NCBI GenBank assembly: GCA_963728855.1
Contig: CAVSLN010000009.1
Location: 434,001 to 498,000 of the forward strand
Length of the DNA: 64,000 nt
From: AC-43 sp963728855
GTDB taxonomy: Bacteria > Actinomycetota > Actinomycetes > Mycobacteriales > Micromonosporaceae
Direction: 5' to 3'
The position numbers and the translations under genes are program-made. The notes under the pieces are model-generated. The model did not search any database, had not been told where the DNA came from, and saw only the letters and a list, made by a program, of their open reading frames with translations. Below, piece after piece: positions 52,464-61,054 of the stretch; within the stretch, counting starts at the first letter, position 1, and every line of letters starts with the position of its first letter.

Positions 52464-52717
52464 CAGGCCGGGTCGGTCGTGCGTGCGTCCTCGGCGAGCC
52501 GGGCGAGGTCGCGCCCGCCACCGTAGCGCCAGGCCTCGTCGCTATGGGTGAAGTCCATTTCCACGCTGTCGAAGGCCCGCACGATGTCAATGGCGTTCTG
52601 GCGCAACGCGAAGGCGTGCAGCGCGGCATTGATGGTGGCGACCTTGGTGGTGGTGCCGAGTGCCTCCATGGCGGCCTCCAGCCATGAGTCGTTGACGTCC
52701 ACGGTGATGCGCGTCAT
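52463..52717 (-). CDS. VapB-type antitoxin
   Basis: 84 residues from the ATG at 52717. The 'TRITVDVNDSWLEAAMEALGTTTKVATINAALHAFA' region is the RHH DNA-binding domain of the VapB family, with a C-terminal toxin-binding tail ('DLARLAEDARTTDPA'). Complete module with the following VapC. Confidence 0.88.
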   Translation of the reverse strand: MTRITVDVNDSWLEAAMEALGTTTKVATINAALHAFALRQNAIDIVRAFDSVEMDFTHSDEAWRYGGGRDLARLAEDARTTDPA

Positions 52718-52761
52718 GGCGCCAACGATACACCAAGATTGCGGCGACGGGCGCACCAAGA

Positions 52762-54285
52762 TCAGGGCTTACGGCGCGGGTCGATCCAGCCGCTCTCGGC
52801 GAGGTGGTCGAGCACCAGGCGTACGGCGGCCTCGACGGTCAGCTCGGAAGTGTCGATGACGAGGTCGGCGTCGGTCGGCTCCTCGTACGGGTCGTCGATG
52901 CCGGTCATGCCGGTGAGCTGCCCGGCGCGCGCCTTGGCGTACCACCCCTTGCGGTCCCGGGCCTCGCAGACCTCGAGCGGCGTGGCCACCCAGACCAGCG
53001 CGAACCCGCCGCCCGCCGCCCGGGCCAGCTCGCGCGCCTGGGCCCGGGCCGCCGCATAGGGCGCGATCGGGCAGCAGATGGCCAACCCGCCGTGCCGGGC
53101 GACCTCGGCGGCCACCCAACCGATGCGGCGGATGTTGAGGTCGCGGTCGGCCTTCGAGAAGGTGAGGCCCTTGGACAGCTCGCGGCGCACCACGTCGCCG
53201 TCGAGGACGGTGACGGTACGCTCGCCGGTCTCCAGGAGCGCGTCGGCCACGCCGTGCGCGACCGTCGACTTGCCCGAGCCGGACAGGCCGGTGAAGAACA
53301 GCACCAGTCCCCGGTGCCGGCGGGGCGGCCGGTCCCGGCCCAGCTCCCGGGCGACGGCCGGCGGAGTGTGCCACTCCGGCAGCGGGTTGCCCCGGTCGAG
53401 CAGCTCGTCGATCTCCGCGGCGGACAGGGCGAGGCGGCGGTACCGCGGCGGGATGTCGTCGCGGCCGCGCCACTGGCCGTCGCGGCTGTCGTAGGCCAGC
53501 TCGCGCGGGATCAGCACGCGCGGGCCACCGCCGGAGAGCATGTTCTCGCCGGTGGAGAGCAGGTGGGTGACGCCGTAGGCGGCGGCCACCCGGGCGCGCA
53601 GCAGCGCGTCGCGGATCTCGTCGCCGCGCGAGGCGAGCGGGACCGCGATGACCGTCGCCGGCGGCATCCGGTCGCGGGCGGCCAGGATCGCGCGGACCAG
53701 CGCTTCCGGGGGCAGGCCGGCGCGGCTGGCGCCGGCCGTGGGGATCAGGACCAGAAGATGACCCGCGAGGGTACGGGCGGCCAGCGCGATCTGCGCCAGC
53801 TGTGGCCGGTGCAGCGGCCGGTCGGCGATCACACCCAGCACGCGGCCCGGGGGCAGCAGGGCGCGCACCTCGTCAGGGGTACGGCGCAACCGCTGGAACG
53901 CACCGTGCCCGCCGTCGCCGACGCGGCGTACCGGTCCGCCGACCCCGGACCAGCCCTCGCGCGTGGGCCACACGTCCACGGCGTCGACGGCCGCCACCGG
54001 TGCGCCCTCCGGGTCGGTGAGCACCAGGGCCCGGCGCAGCGGGTTGCCGGGCTCCAGCTCCCCGACCAGGTCCTCGGGGACCTCAAGGGTCACCGGCACC
54101 GGCCAGGCCGTGCCGTCGGCGAGCCGCCCGCGGCGGGCCAGGCTGGCCAGGTCGGCCCGGCTGAGGAACCCGGTCAGCGGCGTGCACGCACCGGAGAGCA
54201 GCAGCTCGAGGTCGGCCAGCTCGTAGAGCCGGGGCGCGTACGTGGGCGCGTCGCGCAACACCTCGTCCGGCAGCACCCAGCTCAC
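52762..54285 (-). CDS. cysC: Adenylyl-sulfate kinase with degenerate ATP-sulfurylase-like N-terminal domain
   Basis: 507 residues, GTG start. Residues about 325-507 are APS kinase: P-loop 'FFTGLSGSGKSTVA', 'VLDGDVVRRELSKGLTFSKADRD.NIRRIGWVA', 'WYAKARAGQ..GMTGIDDPYE'. Residues 1-310 follow the ATP sulfurylase fold ('LSGACTPLTGFL' start) but have lost both active-site motifs: the (Q)xRNPxHxxH segment reads 'ADRPLHRPQL' and the GRDHAG loop reads 'STGENMLSG'. The protein should phosphorylate APS to PAPS; the N-terminal half is probably structural or regulatory. Confidence 0.9.
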   Translation of the reverse strand: MSWVLPDEVLRDAPTYAPRLYELADLELLLSGACTPLTGFLSRADLASLARRGRLADGTAWPVPVTLEVPEDLVGELEPGNPLRRALVLTDPEGAPVAAVDAVDVWPTREGWSGVGGPVRRVGDGGHGAFQRLRRTPDEVRALLPPGRVLGVIADRPLHRPQLAQIALAARTLAGHLLVLIPTAGASRAGLPPEALVRAILAARDRMPPATVIAVPLASRGDEIRDALLRARVAAAYGVTHLLSTGENMLSGGGPRVLIPRELAYDSRDGQWRGRDDIPPRYRRLALSAAEIDELLDRGNPLPEWHTPPAVARELGRDRPPRRHRGLVLFFTGLSGSGKSTVAHGVADALLETGERTVTVLDGDVVRRELSKGLTFSKADRDLNIRRIGWVAAEVARHGGLAICCPIAPYAAARAQARELARAAGGGFALVWVATPLEVCEARDRKGWYAKARAGQLTGMTGIDDPYEEPTDADLVIDTSELTVEAAVRLVLDHLAESGWIDPRRKP

Positions 54286-54447
54286 GCGCCCACTCCGCTG
54301 CGCTCCGTGGACGCGTACGGCACCAGCGTCCCGAGCCCATCATTCTTCGAGCATTCCGGCTCCCGGAGCTGCGCCGGGCGAGCCGAAACACTCGATCGCT
54401 GACGCTCGCTCATGGTCCTCAGTCTGCCAGGAGCCCCCTACGACCGC

Positions 54448-57339
54448 TCAGCCGGTGTTGCGCAACCCGGCCGCGATTCCGTTCACCGTCGTGAGCAGCG
54501 CTCGCTCCAGCGTCGGGTCGGTCGCGGCGGGCCGGACCGAGCCGGGGGAGCCGCGGCCGGCCCGGTACTGGGCGAGCAGCGCGACCTGAAGATGGTGCAG
54601 CGGCTCCAGGTAGGTGTCCCGTACGGCGAGGGTGCGGCGCAGCACGGACTGCCGCTCCAGCGGCTCCGCCTCAGCGGTGATCGCGAGTACCTGCTCGACG
54701 GTGCGCCGGTACTCCGCCTCGATCGTGGCGAAGATGTGCCGCAGCTCCTCGGGTACGAGCGTCTCCACGTACCGGGCCGCGATGCTCAGGTCGGTCTTGG
54801 CGAGCATCATCTCGACGTTGGACAGGAACGTCTGGAAGAACTGCCAGCGCTTGTGCATGTCGGCCAGCACCTCGCCGAGCCCCGCCTCGCGCGCGGCGGC
54901 CAGGCCCGAGCCCACCCCGAACCAGCCCGGTACGATCTGCCGGCTCTGCGTCCAGCCGAACACCCAGGGGATCGCGCGCAGGCCGCCCAGGCCGGCACCG
55001 GCGTCGGGCCGCTTCGCCGGCCGGGAGCCGATGTTCAGCGAGCCGAGCAGCTCGGTCGGCGTGGCAGCCCAGAAGTACGCGGGCAGGTCCGGGTCCTCGA
55101 CGAGCCGCCGGTACGCGCCGAACGCGGAGCCGGAGACCACGTCCATCGCGGCGTTCCACCGGTCCAGGTCCTCCATCGGCTGGCGGGGCGTGGTGTGCAG
55201 GAGGGTCGCCTGGAGCACCGCGGCGACGGTCAGCTCCAGGTTCTCCCGCGCCAGCACGGGCAGCGTGTACTTGTCGGAGATGACCTCACCCTGCTCGGTC
55301 ACCTTGATGGCGCCGTCCAGCGTGCCGAACGGTTGCGCCAGAACGGCTTCATGTGTCGGGCCGCCGCCCCGGCCGACCGTACCCCCGCGTCCGTGGAACA
55401 GCCGCAGCCGTACCCCGTGCTTGGCCGCGACGTCGCGCAGCGCGCGCTGGGCCTTGTGGATGGCCCACTGCGACGTGGTGATGCCGGCCTCCTTGTTGGA
55501 GTCGGAGTAGCCCAGCATCACCTCCTGGATGTCGCCGCGGGCCCGCACCAGCGACCGGTACGGCCCCAACGACAGCAGCCCGTCGAGCAGCTCGCCGCCG
55601 GCGTCCAGCTCGGCCGGGGTCTCCAGCAGCGGTACGAAGCCGATCCGCGCCAGTCCACTGTGGACATCCACCAGCCCGGCCTCGCGGGCCAGCAGGACGG
55701 CGGCGAGCACGTCGTCGATGCCGAGCGTCATCGAGATGATGTACGACTCGACGACCTCCGGCCCGAACCGGTCCTGCGCCTCGCGGATGGTCCGGAAGAC
55801 CTCGAAGGTACGGCGGGCCGCGTCGGTCAACGGTACGTCCACAGTGGACAGTGGTCGGCGCCCGGTCAGCTCGCGCACCAACAGGTCGCGGCGCTCGTCA
55901 CGGGGCAGCTTGCGGTACTCGGCGACCTCGCCGACCCGCTGGAAGAGCTGGGCCAGCACCGCGTGGTGGGCCTCCGCGTGCTCGCGGACGTCCATCGCGG
56001 CCAGGTGCAGGCCGAAGGCCGAGATGGTACGGATGACCTCGGCGAGCTTGCCGGTCGCGGTGAGCTGCCCGGCGTTGCGGGCCAACGAGGCGCGCATGAG
56101 CTCGAGATCGGCGATCATCTCCGCCGAGCCCCGGTAGTCGCGCCCCGGCACGTGCGGTGTCCCGCTCGCCAGCCGGGTACGGGTGTTCGCCAGCTTCAGC
56201 TTGATGCACCGTACCTTGAGCCGGTACGGCTCCTCGGCGTTGACCCGCCGGAACCGGTTCGCCAGCTCGGGCAGCTTGTCGAGGTCACCGGCCAGGCTGG
56301 CACTCAGGTCGAGGGAGACCCCGCGCAGCCGCCGCGACACCGACACCTCGTTGATCAGCTCGTCGAGTACCGCCTCGGCGGCCCGGATCCCGTGCTCGTG
56401 CTGGATCAGCAGGACGTCGCTGGTGACTCTCGGCGTCACGTACGGGTTTCCGTCCCGGTCGCCGCCGATCCACGTACCGAACGTCAGCGGCCGGCTGGTC
56501 GGAGACGTCTCGACCCCGAGGCCCCGCAGCGTGTCCGCGAGGTCGGTGAGCACCTTGGGAGCGGCGTCGGCGTACAGGTCGGCGAGGTAGTACACGGCGT
56601 TGCGGGCCTCGTCGGCCGGGTCAGGGCGCTCCAGCCGCAGCTCGTCGGTCTGCCACAGCAGGTCGATCAGCTCGGCGAGCCGCCGGTCCGCCGGCGCGGA
56701 ACCGTTGGGCGCCGCTGCCGCGACGCGACCGGACGCGGCTGCTGAGCCGTGGGGCGCCGCTGGCGCGGCGCGACCGGACGCGGCTGCTGAGCCGTGGGGC
56801 GCCGCTGGCGCGGCGCGACCGGACGCGGCTGCTGAGCCGTAGAGAGCCGCTTGCGCGGCTTCGGTGTCCAACTCGTCAGCGACCCCGCGGAGCTTGGAGA
56901 GGATCGAGCGACGGGCCGCCTCGGTCGGGTGCGCGGTGAACACCGGGCGGATGGCGAGCCGGCGCGACGCGGCGGCCACCTCGTCGGCCGGTACGCCGCG
57001 CTCGGAGATCAGCGCGGCGGCCTGGTCCAGCCAGCCGCCCCGCTGGGCACGCAGCCGGCGCAGCTCCCGGGCCCGGTGCACCTGCTCGGTGACGTTGGCC
57101 AGATGGAAGTACGTGGAGAACGCGCGGGCCAGCTTGGTACCGGTGACCACGTCGACCTCGGCGAGCTTCCCGGCCGCCCCGTCCGGGTCGGTACGGACGA
57201 GGGCCCGTACCTCCTCGACGAGCGCGAGCAGCGCCTGCCCTTCCTGGCGCACCAGGGTCTTGCCCAGCAACGTGCCCAACCGGCGGATGTCAGCGCGCAG
57301 GGCGGCCTCGTAGTCGATCTGTTCGGGCTGGTCAGGCAC
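54448..57339 (-). CDS. ppc: Phosphoenolpyruvate carboxylase with an internal repeat insert
   Basis: 963 residues from the GTG at 57339 (AAGGAG ribosome site). PEPC active-site blocks are present: 'FTAHPTEAARRS' with the catalytic His, 'GYSDSNKEAG', 'FHGRGGTVGRGGGP', and the C-terminal 'RNTG'. It carboxylates PEP to oxaloacetate, replenishing the TCA cycle. A 45-bp unit repeated about 3.3 times (56711-56860) adds Ala/Ser/Gly/Pro-rich 15-residue repeats in a surface loop, making the enzyme longer than usual. Two perfect 13-bp palindromes (55653-55665, 55837-55849) are in the coding sequence. Confidence 0.96.
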   Translation of the reverse strand: MPDQPEQIDYEAALRADIRRLGTLLGKTLVRQEGQALLALVEEVRALVRTDPDGAAGKLAEVDVVTGTKLARAFSTYFHLANVTEQVHRARELRRLRAQRGGWLDQAAALISERGVPADEVAAASRRLAIRPVFTAHPTEAARRSILSKLRGVADELDTEAAQAALYGSAAASGRAAPAAPHGSAAASGRAAPAAPHGSAAASGRVAAAAPNGSAPADRRLAELIDLLWQTDELRLERPDPADEARNAVYYLADLYADAAPKVLTDLADTLRGLGVETSPTSRPLTFGTWIGGDRDGNPYVTPRVTSDVLLIQHEHGIRAAEAVLDELINEVSVSRRLRGVSLDLSASLAGDLDKLPELANRFRRVNAEEPYRLKVRCIKLKLANTRTRLASGTPHVPGRDYRGSAEMIADLELMRASLARNAGQLTATGKLAEVIRTISAFGLHLAAMDVREHAEAHHAVLAQLFQRVGEVAEYRKLPRDERRDLLVRELTGRRPLSTVDVPLTDAARRTFEVFRTIREAQDRFGPEVVESYIISMTLGIDDVLAAVLLAREAGLVDVHSGLARIGFVPLLETPAELDAGGELLDGLLSLGPYRSLVRARGDIQEVMLGYSDSNKEAGITTSQWAIHKAQRALRDVAAKHGVRLRLFHGRGGTVGRGGGPTHEAVLAQPFGTLDGAIKVTEQGEVISDKYTLPVLARENLELTVAAVLQATLLHTTPRQPMEDLDRWNAAMDVVSGSAFGAYRRLVEDPDLPAYFWAATPTELLGSLNIGSRPAKRPDAGAGLGGLRAIPWVFGWTQSRQIVPGWFGVGSGLAAAREAGLGEVLADMHKRWQFFQTFLSNVEMMLAKTDLSIAARYVETLVPEELRHIFATIEAEYRRTVEQVLAITAEAEPLERQSVLRRTLAVRDTYLEPLHHLQVALLAQYRAGRGSPGSVRPAATDPTLERALLTTVNGIAAGLRNTG
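56711..56860 (-). repeat. 45-bp tandem repeat in ppc
   Basis: Repeat starts at 56711, 56756, 56801 and a partial fourth at 56846, all 45 bp apart and nearly identical in units two and three. In frame; encodes a 15-residue low-complexity insert. Confidence 0.88.
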
Positions 57340-57596
57340 CGTGCACTCCTTCAGGGGACGGCCAGGAGGACGGCATTGTCCGACTGGCGAAAATCCTATC
57401 CCGCGCCGGGCCGCGTGGCCGGGGTCGGGTGCCGGGCGCCGAACGTGAGCGTGGCTCCCACGACCCCCCCGTACCCGCGAAGAGATAGACATCCATCTCC
57501 CTGATTCGTGCCGGCTCCGCCCCTCGGCACACCTCCCGGCGTTCCCGGCCGCGAGGCTCGTGCTGTCCACAGTTCCAGCGGAATGGAGAGACATCG

Positions 57597-58247
57597 ATGT
57601 TGCGCCACACCACCGGATCCGCGGCTGCCCGGATGCTGACCGTGGCCGGAGCACCCCTGCTGGTCCTCGTCGCCACCGCGGCATGCACCGCTCGTCCGGT
57701 CACGTCCACCGCTCCGGCAAGCGGGGCCCCGGCCGCCAGCGCGTCGGCGGACCCTCACCCGTCCGGCGGTCCCGGTACGGGGCCGAGCGACGGCACCAGC
57801 CAGGTCGCGGCCTGCGCGTCCGGCGACCTCAAGGCCGACGTCATCTTCCAGCGCAGCAGCGGTCCGGCGAGTATCGCGTTGGTGCAGTTGACCAACGTGT
57901 CGAAGCACGAGTGCCGGCTGGCGGGGTGGGCCACCGTGACGCTGGTGAACGCGGCCGCCCAACCGGTGCCGGTACCGACAAGCAAGGTATCCGAGCCCGG
58001 CGCGCCGACACCGGTCGAGCTGCGCCCGGGTACCACCGCGTCGTCCGGGATCAAGTGGACGACCTGCGACAAGGGGGCCGACGACTGCGGGGTCGGAAAC
58101 AGCCTGACCGTCAGCCCGCCGAACGGGACCACGTCCGTACCGGCGACGCTGGTCGGGTTCCCGGCCCCCGAGAAGTCGGGCATCACCATGAAGCTGTTGC
58201 AGATCGGCAGCATCCAGCCCAGCGCGCAAGGCGTGGTCGCCTGGTGA
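57597..58247 (+). CDS. DUF4232-domain secreted lipoprotein
   Basis: 216 residues. Signal peptide ending in a lipobox-like 'VATAAC' (about residue 30), an Ala/Ser/Pro spacer, then DUF4232 ('LVQLTNVSKHECRLAGWATVTL', paired cysteines in 'CDKGADDCG'). The family is exported and uncharacterised. A GGAGAG ribosome site precedes the ATG. Confidence 0.86.
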   Translation: MLRHTTGSAAARMLTVAGAPLLVLVATAACTARPVTSTAPASGAPAASASADPHPSGGPGTGPSDGTSQVAACASGDLKADVIFQRSSGPASIALVQLTNVSKHECRLAGWATVTLVNAAAQPVPVPTSKVSEPGAPTPVELRPGTTASSGIKWTTCDKGADDCGVGNSLTVSPPNGTTSVPATLVGFPAPEKSGITMKLLQIGSIQPSAQGVVAW

Positions 58248-58311
58248 GACATCCGGTCAGCACCTTGGTCACGCCGCCCGCGCACTGTGCACGCGGTGGC
58301 GACTCCTGGCC

Positions 58312-58342
58312 TTGACCTTGAGTCTGCTCTAACTCCTAGGCT
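58312..58342 (+). promoter_or_regulatory. MerR-type promoter (19-bp spacer) before the SDR gene
   Basis: TTGACC (58312-58317) and TAGGCT (58337-58342) are separated by exactly 19 bp instead of 17, and the spacer contains an imperfect dyad TTGAGT-CT-GCTCTA. This is the layout recognised by MerR-family activators. The ATG at 58350 begins seven bases after the -10, so the mRNA is probably leaderless. No merR gene is in the window. Confidence 0.6.
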
Positions 58343-58349
58343 GCGACCT

Positions 58350-59051
58350 ATGACCGACTCTCCCGTCACACTGGTCACCGGCGGCTCCAGCGGCATCGGG
58401 GCGGCGGCTGCCCGGCTCCTGCTCAACCAGGGCCACCGCGTCGCCGTCACCGGCCGCGACGCCGGCCGCCTCGACCGGTTCGCCGAGTCGCTCGACAAGC
58501 GGGCCGACCTGCTCACCTTCGCCGGTGACGCAGCGGACTACGACGCCGTCGTGTCAGCCGTCGAGTCCATCCTCAAGGAGTTCGGTCGGCTGGACACCGT
58601 CGTGGCCAACGCCGGCTTCGCCACCCACGACACGCTCGCCGACGGCGATCCGGCCGGGTGGCGTGACATGGTCCTGACCAACGTGCTCGGACCCGCTCTG
58701 CTCATCAGGGCCGCTCTGCCCGCCCTCAAGGAGACCCGCGGCCGGATCGTCCTGATCGGCAGCGTCGCGGGCTTCATCAACACCCCGGGCAACTTCTACA
58801 GCGCGACGAAGTGGGCGGTGACCGGGCTCGCCGAGAACACCCGGCGGATGGTGACCGGCGACGGTATCGGCGTAACGCTGGTCGCTCCGGGACGGGTGGA
58901 GACCGCGTTCTGGGACGGCCTCGGCCACCTCCCCGACGGTCACCTTCTCACCGCCGACCAGATCGCCGACGCGATTGTCTGGGCGATCAACCAGCCGAAC
59001 GGTGTCGATGTGAACACCATGGTCGTCAGACCGATCGGCCAGCCCCTCTGA
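58350..59051 (+). CDS. Short-chain dehydrogenase/reductase
   Basis: 233 residues. 'VTGGSSGIGAAAARLL' (nucleotide binding), 'VVANAGFA', catalytic Ser in 'LIGSVAGF', 'YSATKWAV' (YxxxK) and 'PGRVETAF'. Classical SDR; substrate unknown. A MerR-type promoter suggests induction by redox, electrophile or metal stress. Confidence 0.93.
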   Translation: MTDSPVTLVTGGSSGIGAAAARLLLNQGHRVAVTGRDAGRLDRFAESLDKRADLLTFAGDAADYDAVVSAVESILKEFGRLDTVVANAGFATHDTLADGDPAGWRDMVLTNVLGPALLIRAALPALKETRGRIVLIGSVAGFINTPGNFYSATKWAVTGLAENTRRMVTGDGIGVTLVAPGRVETAFWDGLGHLPDGHLLTADQIADAIVWAINQPNGVDVNTMVVRPIGQPL

Positions 59052-59310
59052 TCAGTTGAGCGCCTTCGGGTGACCCGGGCCAGAGCAACGTACAAGACGG
59101 CAGTGCCACAAGTGGTATCCGCGGATGGTTGAGGCACAGCGGGCGGTAAGGGAATTGTCGTCACGCTATGTGTGGATGGCGGCACAGCCTGGTTGAGTGC
59201 GCCGGGAATTGACGTCTTTCAGTATCCGAACCGAACGGTTTGTCGCCGCCGGCCGTTCAGCTTCGTGGGCACGTCAACCGGCAGCCCTCCGGACTACCTG
59301 GGAGCAACCG

Positions 59311-60465
59311 TTGCGTCGATCAATCCTGCTGGCGGCGGGGGCGGCAGTGCTGGCCTCCGTACCGATCGTGGTCGTGGTCGCGGTGGCGAGCGCCTCCACC
59401 ACGACGTACCAGGCCGAAGCGGGTACGAACACCCGTACCGGTGGCGCGAATGTCAAGAGTTGCACCGGGTGCGCCGGCCAGGCGAAGGTCGGCAACGTCG
59501 GTAACAACGCCGGCACGTTGCAGTTCAACGGGGTCGCCGCCGGTGGCGCGGGCCAAGCGAAGATCACCATCCGGTACGTCAACGGCAGCACCAAGAGCCG
59601 TACCGCGACGCTGAGCGTCAACGGCGCCACCCCCACCACGACCACCTATCCGCCGACAGCCGACTGGCAGACCCCGGGCACCCTGACCCTGATGGCGACA
59701 CTGAGAGCGGGCGACAACACGCTGAAGTTCGCCAACCCGAAGGGGGGCAGCTACGCGCCGGACTTCGACGAGATCACGGTCGTCACGGCCGACGCGACCA
59801 CGGACCCGTACGAGCGAATCGCCAAGACCGACGCGCTCGTCGAGGTGACCACCCCGAAGCCCGAGGTGGCCATCACCTTCGACGATGGACCGTGGCCGTA
59901 CGACGGCCCGGGCACCCTGAAGTTCCTCGATCTGGCCAAGAGCAAGGGCGCGCACGTCACCTTCTTCACTATCGGGCAACAGGTGGCCGACCTGCCGAGC
60001 GCCCTGACCCGGGCGGCCGCTGAGGGGCACCAGTTGGGCAACCACACCTGGAACCACCCGGACCTGACCACGCTTGACGCAGCGAGCCGGCACACGCAGT
60101 GGACCCAGACGATCACGGCGATCAGGACCGCGTCCGGGCTGTCGCCGAAGGTCTGGCGCCCGCCGTACGGGTCGACCAACGCGACGATCAACCAGGAGTC
60201 GCGGGCGTTGGGGATGGCGCCGGTGCTGTGGAACATCGACTCCGAGGACTGGATGCTGCCCGGGGTACCGACGATCGTCAGCAACGTCATGTCGCAGGTC
60301 CATCCGGGATCGATCGTCCTGATGCACGACGGCGGCGCGGACCGTACCCAGACCTATGAGGCGGTCACCCAGATATTCGATCAGCTCAACGCGAAGGGTA
60401 TCGCGGTCGTGACGGTCGAGCAGTTGCTGCGCGACGGCACCCCGGTGACGAGGCCGACGCTGTAG
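59311..60465 (+). CDS. Secreted polysaccharide deacetylase with CBM35-like domain
   Basis: 384 residues from the TTG at 59311 (GGGAG six bases upstream, and it starts a signal peptide 'RRSILLAAGAAVLASVPIVVVVAVASA'); a GTG at 59197 would add 38 residues in front of the signal. Residues about 30-165 resemble CBM6/35 ('YQAEAGTNTRTGGA..CTGCAGQ.KVGNVG'); about 180-380 are NodB ('AITFDDGPWPY', 'GNHTWNHPDLT', 'WRPPYGSTN', 'HDGG'), with the Asp/His/His metal triad. It deacetylates chitin, xylan or peptidoglycan outside the cell. Confidence 0.92.
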   Translation: MRRSILLAAGAAVLASVPIVVVVAVASASTTTYQAEAGTNTRTGGANVKSCTGCAGQAKVGNVGNNAGTLQFNGVAAGGAGQAKITIRYVNGSTKSRTATLSVNGATPTTTTYPPTADWQTPGTLTLMATLRAGDNTLKFANPKGGSYAPDFDEITVVTADATTDPYERIAKTDALVEVTTPKPEVAITFDDGPWPYDGPGTLKFLDLAKSKGAHVTFFTIGQQVADLPSALTRAAAEGHQLGNHTWNHPDLTTLDAASRHTQWTQTITAIRTASGLSPKVWRPPYGSTNATINQESRALGMAPVLWNIDSEDWMLPGVPTIVSNVMSQVHPGSIVLMHDGGADRTQTYEAVTQIFDQLNAKGIAVVTVEQLLRDGTPVTRPTL

Positions 60466-60476
60466 CGCACCGGTAC

Positions 60477-60521
60477 CGGCCCGGTGTCGCCGCCACCTGT
60501 GCACAAGGCGACACCGGGCCG
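60477..60521 (+). terminator. Terminator after the deacetylase gene
   Basis: Perfect 15-bp inverted repeat beginning CGGCCCGGTGTCGCC with a 15-base loop, 12 bp past the stop. Confidence 0.75.
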
Positions 60522-60620
60522 GCCGTCAGGCGCCGTACATCGACTGAGTTGGCTGCCGCGCCGAGCGCCTCGGCGATGCCGATCATGCGAGAGGCTGCGT
60601 GTTGCGTTAGCGTGTCGCCG

Positions 60621-60836
60621 GTGGCCGGTCTGACCTTTGTCTATGCCTTCGACCGCGACATCTCCCGGCTCGTGGCCCACGGCTACACGCAGGTGATGAC
60701 GACGCCGACGGAACCCGGACAGTTCCAAGTGGTGGGCCGCGACGCCGCACCCGGCTGGGCCGAGTGGTGGTACGACCTGGAGGTCTACGAGTACCCTGAT
60801 CGCCCGCTCAGTGAACTGGGGTGGGGCGGCCGGTGA
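60621..60836 (+). CDS. Small hypothetical protein
   Basis: About 71 residues from the GTG at 60621 (GTG at 60612 is also possible). Composition is balanced and aromatic-rich ('FVYAFDRDISRLVAHGYTQVM', 'GWAEWWYDLEVYEYPDRPLSE'), unlike the Arg-rich shadow frames, so it is probably real. No family recognised. Confidence 0.5.
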   Translation: MAGLTFVYAFDRDISRLVAHGYTQVMTTPTEPGQFQVVGRDAAPGWAEWWYDLEVYEYPDRPLSELGWGGR

Positions 60837-61054
60837 CGGCCGCCAGGGCGGGCGGGCGGAGAGCCCGAGTCCTGGTCGAGGTCACCGGGATCGTCGGCAT
60901 GCAACAGGTTGGTGAATGTAGGCGTGAGCCACCGATGCGGCCGGCGTCCGGCTCGACCTGGCACGGTCCGTCCCGGGTGGTCGAAGCAGCAGATCGCCGC
61001 GTGTCGATGCTCTGCCGAGGCTCCCCGGGTCGGCAGGGGTGGCGCCGACCGGGG

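Noticed and set aside
47578..52717. Anti-phage defence island
   Set aside because: Only toxin-antitoxin pairs and ordinary hydrolases are present; no nuclease, helicase, reverse transcriptase or known defence effector.
54412..56745. 777-codon plus frame opposite ppc
   Set aside because: Antisense shadow of ppc with biased composition and no motif.
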